Made by a program: the position numbers and the translations under genes. From Branchiostoma floridae (taxonomy: Eukaryota; Chordata; Leptocardii; Amphioxiformes; Branchiostomatidae): a stretch of DNA of 64,000 bases. Shown here piece after piece: positions 58,210 through 64,000 of this stretch. Within the stretch, counting starts at the first letter, position 1, and each line of letters begins with the position of its first letter. The stretch covers positions 19,428,024 through 19,492,023 of the forward strand of contig NC_049987.1 in the NCBI RefSeq assembly GCF_000003815.2, written 5' to 3'. Below the pieces are notes generated by a model, which was not told the DNA's origin, did not search any database, and saw only the letters and a list, made by a program, of their open reading frames with translations.

Positions 58210-58610
58210 CACCTAGCTCGCTTCGCTCGCTCTAAATCGGCTACGCCGATTGGTCGGCTTAGCCGACCTTCGGGTGGAAAAACTCCTGCGCCGATTGGTC
58301 GGCTTCGCCGACTTCCCCGACCTTCGGGTAATCCCCAACCCCGGCAATGCTCAGCGATACGGTGTACGGGCGAATGAAAGACAATTCCTTGGCCTACTGC
58401 TCGCTTCGCTCGCCGCGACGCTTCGCCGCGCTCTAAATCGGCTACGCCGATTGGTCGACTTAGCCGACCTTCGGGTGGAAAAACTCCTGCGCCGATTGGT
58501 CGGCTTCGCCGACTTCCCCGACCTTCGGGTAATCCCCAATCCCGGCAATGCTCAGCGATACGGTGTACGGGCGAATGAAAGACAATTCCTTGGCCTACTG
58601 CCTATGCTCT
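58210..58610. repeat. GC-rich hairpin tandem duplication (period 201 bp)
   Basis: A 170-bp unit at 58231-58400 is repeated at 58432-58601 with only about two changes. Each unit holds short perfect hairpins: AATCGGCTACGCCGATT, GGTCGGCTTAGCCGACC and GTCGGCTTCGCCGAC. Between and before the units are further ones (GCTCGCTTCGCTCGC, GCGGCGAAGCGTCGCGGCG on the other strand). It differs sharply in composition from its surroundings. Confidence 0.9.
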
Positions 58611-58689
58611 TAGTGGCAAATGTGCAGATGTTGGCACTCTGGTACACCAAATCCGTAGGTGTTTTTTGGCACCCTTTTTGACAGATTAG

Positions 58690-58812
58690 CTGTGTGGGTG
58701 TCACTCCACCGTCATGGGGGGTTAATTGTGTTAAGTGCCCTTCCCAAGTATGGAACTCGGGACTTACTGATTTTGACTCAAACGCTCTAGCCGTTGCACC
58801 AGACCCCAAACT
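58690..58812 (-). mobile_element. Decayed SINE, minus strand
   Basis: On the minus strand GGTGCAACGGCTAGAGCG (A-box-like) then AAGTCCCGAGTTCCATAC, followed by CTTGGGAAGGGCACTTAACA. The layout resembles the SINEs at 31605 and 46060. Confidence 0.55.
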
Positions 58813-59206
58813 CTAATATAAGGTACACAGCAAGAACTCAGTCAATGTCAAAGTGACTTATAATAACATATTTTCTTGGTTGGAAAACATAATTTTTTTT
58901 CTGTTGGGGGCTTGTCAGTATATACTACTAGTACGTGTCTGCCTGTCCATGTGTTTGTGTGTCTGTTTCCAATATGTCTGTCTGTGTTTCTGTCTGTATG
59001 TTTCTGAACATGTGTCTGAGTGAATTTGTGCACCTAAAATTAGAGCTAATTCTTGACTGTGGGTGCACTAGTGTACTTGGTGCACCTACATTATATGATA
59101 TTAGATTTACTAATAGAGGGGTTGTACATACATAAAAGGTGTGCTATTGTAATAACAAAAATAACTGGTAAACGTGCACGTGCACCTTATTTTTTTTTCT
59201 GAGAAC

Positions 59207-59801
59207 GGTCTGCCTAAACACCACAAATGACCACAAACGACTCAGAAACACCACAAACGACCACAATTAACTCTAATATGAAGTGTATATGGGTCAAAGA
59301 CCTTGTGTGGCGCTCTGGAGACAAATGTTTACACATTTATGAATTTAAAAAATGCAGCAAGTCCTACGTATTCACCAGTTATTTCGAGTTAGTCAGCCGG
59401 TTTCAAGATCGGTCTCGATGGCTGAGCGTGCTGTTCATGAATGTGTGCTTGCATTTGAGGCAGAAAAACTTAGTATACAAGTTTTATAAGTTGAAAATGA
59501 TAGAGTTGTGTCATGCTATAATCTATGAACCAACAGCGTCCATAGTTTTATCGTCCTGTCGTCTATGGAACCGTGGAAGGTATAGAGGCCTTCCCCATGC
59601 AGACTCCTAGCACAGGCGATCCAACATGGTGGCAAAGAATCGCTTCTATCTTGTAACCGGCGGACTAACTCGAAAAAACTGGTGAATACGTAGGACTTGC
59701 TGCATTTTTTTAATTCACAAATGTGTAAACAATGTCTCCAGAGCACCACACAAGGTCTTTGACCCATATACACTGCATATTAGAGTCGTTTAGGCACACA
59801 C
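59207..59801. mobile_element. Long-TIR foldback element with 10-bp target duplication (MULE-like)
   Basis: 595 bp. The arms (about 59207-59411 and 59645-59801) are inverted copies: CCTTGTGTGGCGCTCTGGAG against the reverse of CTCCAGAGCACCACACAAGG. They include AAATGCAGCAAGTCCTACGT and ATTCACCAGT. TTCTGAGAAC lies directly outside both ends (59197-59206, 59802-59811). Arms of 150-200 bp and a 9-11-bp duplication fit Mutator-like elements. No transposase. Confidence 0.82.
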
Positions 59802-60034
59802 TTCTGAGAACCTTAATCTTTAGGACAGGTGGACCAGTGCATGTATTCCCAAAAATGAATTTTAACTTAAGCTACATTGTATGCAACTTTTATCATAGCA
59901 TACGTTAGTGCTTATAAGACTAAGAGGCCACAATACATACACTGTACCATCAACTTCAAAAATAAGGCTCCTAGCTACGTTAAAGCTTGAAAGAGAATTT
60001 AACACGTAATACTATGTTTTGTTTATGACTTCAC

Positions 60035-60072
60035 CCAAGGACGTTATATAACGTCCTTGGTCTAGATCTAGA
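60035..60072. repeat. Two adjacent perfect palindromes
   Basis: CCAAGGACGTTAT followed by its exact reverse complement (26 bp, 60035-60060), then directly TCTAGATCTAGA (12 bp, 60061-60072). Confidence 0.95.
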
Positions 60073-61199
60073 TATCAGACATATAAAACAGAGGGAAATT
60101 GGCAAAAAAATTGTGTGAGAAACCAAATCATACCTGGTAACAAAGCTATCTCACGAACGGGTTAAATATCTATACGTCTATGAACAAACCAAACAGTAAT
60201 AGTTTAAATGTGCCATTTCTGAACTTTGTCCTCCACTTAAGTCTACAGTCTGTCCCTCCTTGACAAATATTCGTGAACGGTCGCCCATTCCGTCAGGTCC
60301 GATCGCTGAATAAAGGAATTACAAGAGCTACTCAAACACTGGACCAAAATTTATACTTGAAACTTCCGAGTCCCGACGCAACAATTGTGATAAAGTTGAA
60401 AGACCAGATACAGATCCGCACATGACGCCCCCCTCCCCCTTCAACGTTCATGTTGGCCTAAACAGATTGTCAGCAGTTATTACTTACCAGAAGTACGATG
60501 CCAGCAGGAAAACGTCCTATGTGTGGCCTATACGTGTGTCCAGTAGTTTGACAAATATACGTGTAGCACTGTGTGACCTGTGCAACACAAAAGCACGTTT
60601 TGTACTTGTAGCACCAGGAAGTGCCGAACTCTCCACCGAGGTATTGTGTGCGCGTCGCCGTTATGGGGAGACGATACCATTAGAATTTCCCCCCAGTAAT
60701 ACATGCGTTCCAATGGGAGAGTTGAGGAAACAAATATGCAATTATCTCAAGAATAAAAAGTTCAAGCCATACAAACTTATCTTCAAATGATAGCCTACTG
60801 TGTCCAGTCTCAGCAAATTCCTTGGCAAGAATTTCTATACGGCTAATCTTATGATACACCCCCCTAATTAGAGCTCTTGGATTGGCCCATTTGGCTGAAA
60901 ACAGCATTCTGGCGACGATACCACTATTTCAGGGGGGTGCGAGCGCGGAAACCCCCTCGATGGAGAAAGGTAATTTTTTACAACTAATTCTACCAGTGTA
61001 GGGTCTTTCCTACTGCAGCCACTCCCAAAATGCCCAGATTTCACATAATACCATATGATATTAAATACCTCTTTCCCGCGCTAGCACACTCTGGGTCATA
61101 GGTCAAATGATTAGTACCCCGAATGTCCTAGTTCGTAAACCAATGGAGGCTTTAGTAAAAATAGACCAATGAACAGCTAGAATAAAGATATTTTGTCCA

Positions 61200-61296
61200 A
61201 TCGTAAGCCAGTAAATCGGAGCGTGTTGGATTACATTACCAAGATGGCGGCGACGGGTGGCGTTCTTGGATACCGGACACAACATTGATTTTTTAG
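61200..61296 (+). promoter_or_regulatory. ccdc83: CCDC83 promoter / first (non-coding) exon
   Basis: ACCAAGATGGCGGCGACGGG at 61238 is a YY1-type start-site motif. Its ATG frame stops after 14 codons. A donor TTTAG|GTAAAA lies at 61297. The next exon has the acceptor TTTCCTCAG at 61798 and the real ATG. Confidence 0.5.
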
Positions 61297-63278
61297 GTAA
61301 AATTTGGCCATTTTCGTCTTATATGTAGGTGACATAAACCAAGGAAATGGTAGATAACTTTGTAAGGGTAAGCCTGTTTGTAACTGTCTGGGAAAGGAGG
61401 CCCAATTGATCGTGTTGTTTGGACAGACAGGATCAAAACAGAGTTGTGCAACCGGGGCCGGGTTGCTGACTACCATTAAGATTATATATAAGAATCATAG
61501 TTTTGAACAACGACGTTACGTCTTCACGCAGACTGAATTCTCCATACAAACTGAAATAGAGCTAAACCCACGAATGTCAGTGTTTTGTGTAGCGCATTTG
61601 TGTACGATCATTGCGTTTTATAATTTCTTTTTATCACAACAGGTATATGCGACTATGGGCACACTAGACTCTTGTGTGTTAAAGATTTCCATATCTTAAT
61701 TTTAAGACATCAAAATTATGACAAGAGTTTGATATAGATTTATGATATATATAATAACGTAAGTTAGCATATTACAAAGACTGCCATTTTTTCCTCAGTA
61801 AACGCCCAACGCTCGCCTGGTTCCTGAGAAACTGAAGACCAGAGATGGGGAAGAAAAAGAAGGGAGGAGGAAAGAAGGGGAAGAAAGGGAAGAAGAAGTC
61901 TGGAAAGGGAGGAGGGGAGGAGTCCATGTCCCTTCGAGAGGCCATCCTGGCTTTCCAGTAAGGATCTCATGTCTTCACGTTGTTGCCATTAATGAATGCA
62001 TATGAAGTACATTTTACTATGGATTGTCCTTTGTATGATAGCGATAGGAGCATTTGATTTGACTATGTGTTAAGTAAATATCCCCACTTTAGACACTTGA
62101 ACAGTAAAGAGAAATTTGTATTCCTGACACTTTTGATAAACCAACTCTAACCAACCATACAGCTAGCTACATTTACAATTACCAAGAAGCGAGAGGAAGT
62201 CGAATGTCCTAGAATAGATTAGACGCACATCAGATCTGCATATATAGATGTGTATGATTGTTTCCATTGTTACATATATGTGATTCTTACCGTGTGACCT
62301 GTACTTAGCCCAGTGGGGCAAAAATGTGCAATAAAGGTCTTCATTCATTATTATGTATATATAATCTGTATCTGTACTAGTATCTATATAGCCGGTATAA
62401 GATAACCGCCCTTTGGCATATAACACACCAGCTTCCAGGCACGCGGCATGGCAGCAGCTGGTTATCTCAAACTGAGAGACTTGTCACACCTAGCCTTTGC
62501 ACATCTGACTGCAAATGTTGTTGAGAGTCGCATATTTGTTTGTCTGTGACAGTGTGTGTGTTTGTGTGACACTAAGTAATATTTTTGTCACACATAAGAT
62601 TGTTGTTAAAATCACAATTTAATGATTAGTGATAACTATGATTTCTTACCACGGATATAAATATTTGCTTTCCTATCACAGGATTGAAGTGAAAAACAAG
62701 GCAGTGGAAGAGTTTGTTGCGGAAATCAACGGTCTGGAGGACAAGAACAGAAGGCACAAAGAAAGGGTAAGTGCCAAAAGTTTATTACTTAAATCTAGAA
62801 ATAACATACTTTTTGCTTTTTGATAATCATTTCTTCCTCCTAGATCCTTAAGTTGGAATCACCAAGCTGCTGCTAGTGTAATCTTATTTAATAAAAGTAA
62901 AACTTACTTGAGTCGTTGAGACAAGTTTTATCATATCAATTTGAAGAATTGTAACAAACAAGAGTCTTATGTATTCCTGCTATTTCATTATAGATGTATT
63001 ACAGGGGAATTTTGGAAAAGGAAAAGCTGTTCATGCTGGATAGCACTCGTAAAATCAAAGAAACAAACGTGACTCTGTAATGCTAACATACAGAACTCTT
63101 CTTTCCCAGAATAACCGACTTAAAGATGAGCAGGCCCTGCACATCCGGACGCTCCTTAAGCAGGCTAAGGAGCGAGACAAGGAGCTTGAGCAGGAGACGG
63201 TGGTGGGGCGGGAGAAGGTGGACTCCACCATGAAGGACAAGTGGAAGGCTATTAGGAACGAGGACAGATCTGTGGAGG
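61200..63278 (+). CDS. ccdc83: CCDC83 (coiled-coil domain protein 83), 5' part
   Basis: Coding exons 61845-61957, 62682-62766 and 63110-63278 join in phases 2 and 0 and leave in phase 1. They give 122 aa before the window ends. A Lys/Gly-rich start (MGKKKKGGGKKGKKGKKKSG) is followed by SLREAILAFQIEVKNKAVEE, EINGLEDKNRRHKERNNRLK, DEQALHIRTLLKQAKERD and VDSTMKDKWKAIRNEDRS. This is the colinear CCDC83 pattern: LxYQxxIKxxAVExF, KNxxxxERNxRLKxEQxxHIRxLLK, MKxKWK. The biochemical role is not known, and vertebrate CCDC83 is mainly a testis coiled-coil protein. The remaining exons lie to the right. Confidence 0.85.
61799..61957 (+). CDS. ccdc83: CCDC83 exon with start codon
   Basis: Acceptor TTTCCTCAG, ATG at 61845 (AGAGATGGGG). 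113 coding nt. Donor CCA|GTAAGG, phase 2, splitting a Gln codon. The basic polylysine start is unlike the acidic vertebrate N-terminus but the following helix aligns. Confidence 0.85.
62682..62766 (+). CDS. ccdc83: CCDC83 exon 3
   Basis: 85 nt, acceptor TATCACAG, donor AAAGG|GTAAGT. It encodes IEVKNKAVEEFVAEINGLED then KNRRHKER. Coiled coil. Confidence 0.9.
63110..63278 (+). CDS. ccdc83: CCDC83 exon 4
   Basis: 169 nt, acceptor TTTCCCAG, donor GGAG|GTAAGG shifted by one (GAGG|GTAAGG), phase 1. It encodes NNRLKDEQALHIRTLLKQAK then ERDKELEQETVVGREKVDST. Its last bases and donor are repeated downstream. Confidence 0.88.
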
Positions 63279-63590
63279 GTAAGGATAACACACGTGTGTT
63301 ACTTAGTGAAGAATTACATGTATAACAGATCTGTGGAGGGTAAGGATAACACACGTGTTGTTACTTAGTGAAGAATTACATGTATAACAGATCTGTGGAG
63401 GGTAGCAATGTGTAGTTACTTACACAGAGTATTATAACAAATCAAAAAGGCACCAAATTCAACTAAAAATTCTTGAGTAGTAACAAAAGATACATTTCAA
63501 AGGGTGTTACATAAAAATGACTATTAGGAACGAGGATAGATCTGTCGAGGGTAAGGATAACATACGTGTTGTTACTAATAGTAAAGTATT
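63262..63590 (+). repeat. Tandem copies of the CCDC83 exon 4 end and donor
   Basis: ACAGATCTGTGGAGGGTAAG with the following TACTTAGTGAAGAATTACAT unit occurs at 63264, 63325 and 63386 (period about 61). A further diverged copy at 63520-63590 contains more of the exon (CTATTAGGAACGAGGATAGA, TCTGTCGAGGGTAAGG). Confidence 0.9.
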
Positions 63591-63599
63591 ACACATATA

Positions 63600-63890
63600 T
63601 CAAATAAGTAAGGCACTGAATTTATCTTGAAGAAAAACTCAACATTCTTGTGAGTAGTACCAAAAATGCATGTATAACAAATGAGTAAGGCACAGAATTT
63701 ATCTTGAAGAAAAACTCAACATTCTTGTGAGTTAAGTACCAAAAATGCATGTATAACAAATGAGTAAGGCACTGAATTTATCTTGAAGAAAAACTCAACA
63801 TTCTTGTGAGTAGTACCAAACATGTATAACAAATGAGTAAGGCACTGAATTTATCTTGAAGAAAAACTCAACATTCTTGTAAGTAGTAAC
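63600..63890 (+). repeat. Tandem repeat, period about 70-85 bp, four copies
   Basis: AAATGAGTAAGGCACTGAAT then TTATCTTGAAGAAAAACTCA and ACATTCTTGTGAGTAGTACC is repeated four times in the CCDC83 intron, right after the donor array. Confidence 0.9.
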
Positions 63891-64000
63891 ATGCCAAATG
63901 GTGTTACTGAAATGGCGATGAGTGATAAAGATTGTACAGGCCAGTGTTTCCGCCAGAGGGGCGTCCACCCGTCCATTGACGGTCTCATTTCGTTTTGGAC

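Noticed and set aside
58250-58681. 143-aa open frame across the hairpin tandem
   Set aside because: It stays open because the 201-bp period is a multiple of three. The residues just mirror the hairpins, and there is no domain or splice context.
60422-60790. 122-aa open frame upstream of CCDC83
   Set aside because: No recognised motif, no coding bias visible and no supporting splice sites. Likely chance.

Overview
The window is animal nuclear DNA, most likely from a lancelet (Branchiostoma) or a close relative. Genes are split into many small exons with GT-AG introns. The spaces between exons are packed with short palindromic DNA-transposon remnants and tRNA-derived SINEs. The gene content (CEP126, CCDC83, MFSD4B/NaGLT1, a short invertebrate-type profilin, an RLIM/RNF6-type RING protein) fits a non-vertebrate chordate. 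The genus is an inference from gene content and repeat style, not from a search. Two runs of N (1955-2143, 25506-25605) are assembly gaps.

I could build six protein genes by joining exons whose phases agree. Their strands strictly alternate (-,+,-,+,-,+), giving three divergent pairs and two convergent pairs. (1) 1-8150, minus: 5' part of a secreted or membrane protein with signal peptide, LDL-receptor class A domain and five or more EGF domains; it runs off the left edge. (2) 10495-16894, plus: a complete four-exon profilin of 126 aa. (3) 21428-26400, minus: a complete RLIM/RNF6-like RING-H2 E3 ubiquitin ligase; its four coding exons sum to exactly 500 codons. (4) 36605-45964, plus: CEP126, eleven exons including one of 2.15 kb; the first coding exon was not found. 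(5) 52276-57147, minus: a complete MFSD4B/NaGLT1-like MFS transporter of 805 aa with a greatly enlarged extracellular loop. (6) 61200-63278, plus: the 5' part of CCDC83, running off the right edge. The genes do not look like one pathway. They are housekeeping, ciliary and transport genes side by side.

Repeats by region. 1-8.5 kb: EGF-gene introns full of a TA-flanked foldback MITE (terminus CTGTAAATGCA), a second palindromic MITE (TTCACCTTTAT) and SINE pieces. 8.5-10.4 kb: divergent promoter region with a hairpin element. 17-21 kb: more MITEs and a LINE 3' end. 24-36 kb: a tandem array at a splice donor, several dispersed repeats and a degenerate old repeat. 46-52 kb: SINE, two oppositely oriented Harbinger-like MITEs with TWA target duplications, and another LINE 3' end. 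55-60 kb: a 67-bp near-perfect palindrome, a foldback element with 8-bp target duplication, a GC-rich hairpin tandem, a long-TIR element with 10-bp target duplication, and two adjacent perfect palindromes.

The most unusual pattern is that several genes carry local tandem arrays whose repeat unit contains an exon boundary. The RING gene has four copies of an exon end plus donor. CEP126 has about ten copies of a 3' splice site plus exon start. CCDC83 has four copies of an exon end plus donor. A further CEP126 exon is preceded by a minisatellite resembling its own downstream donor. This is seen directly; any regulatory meaning is inference.
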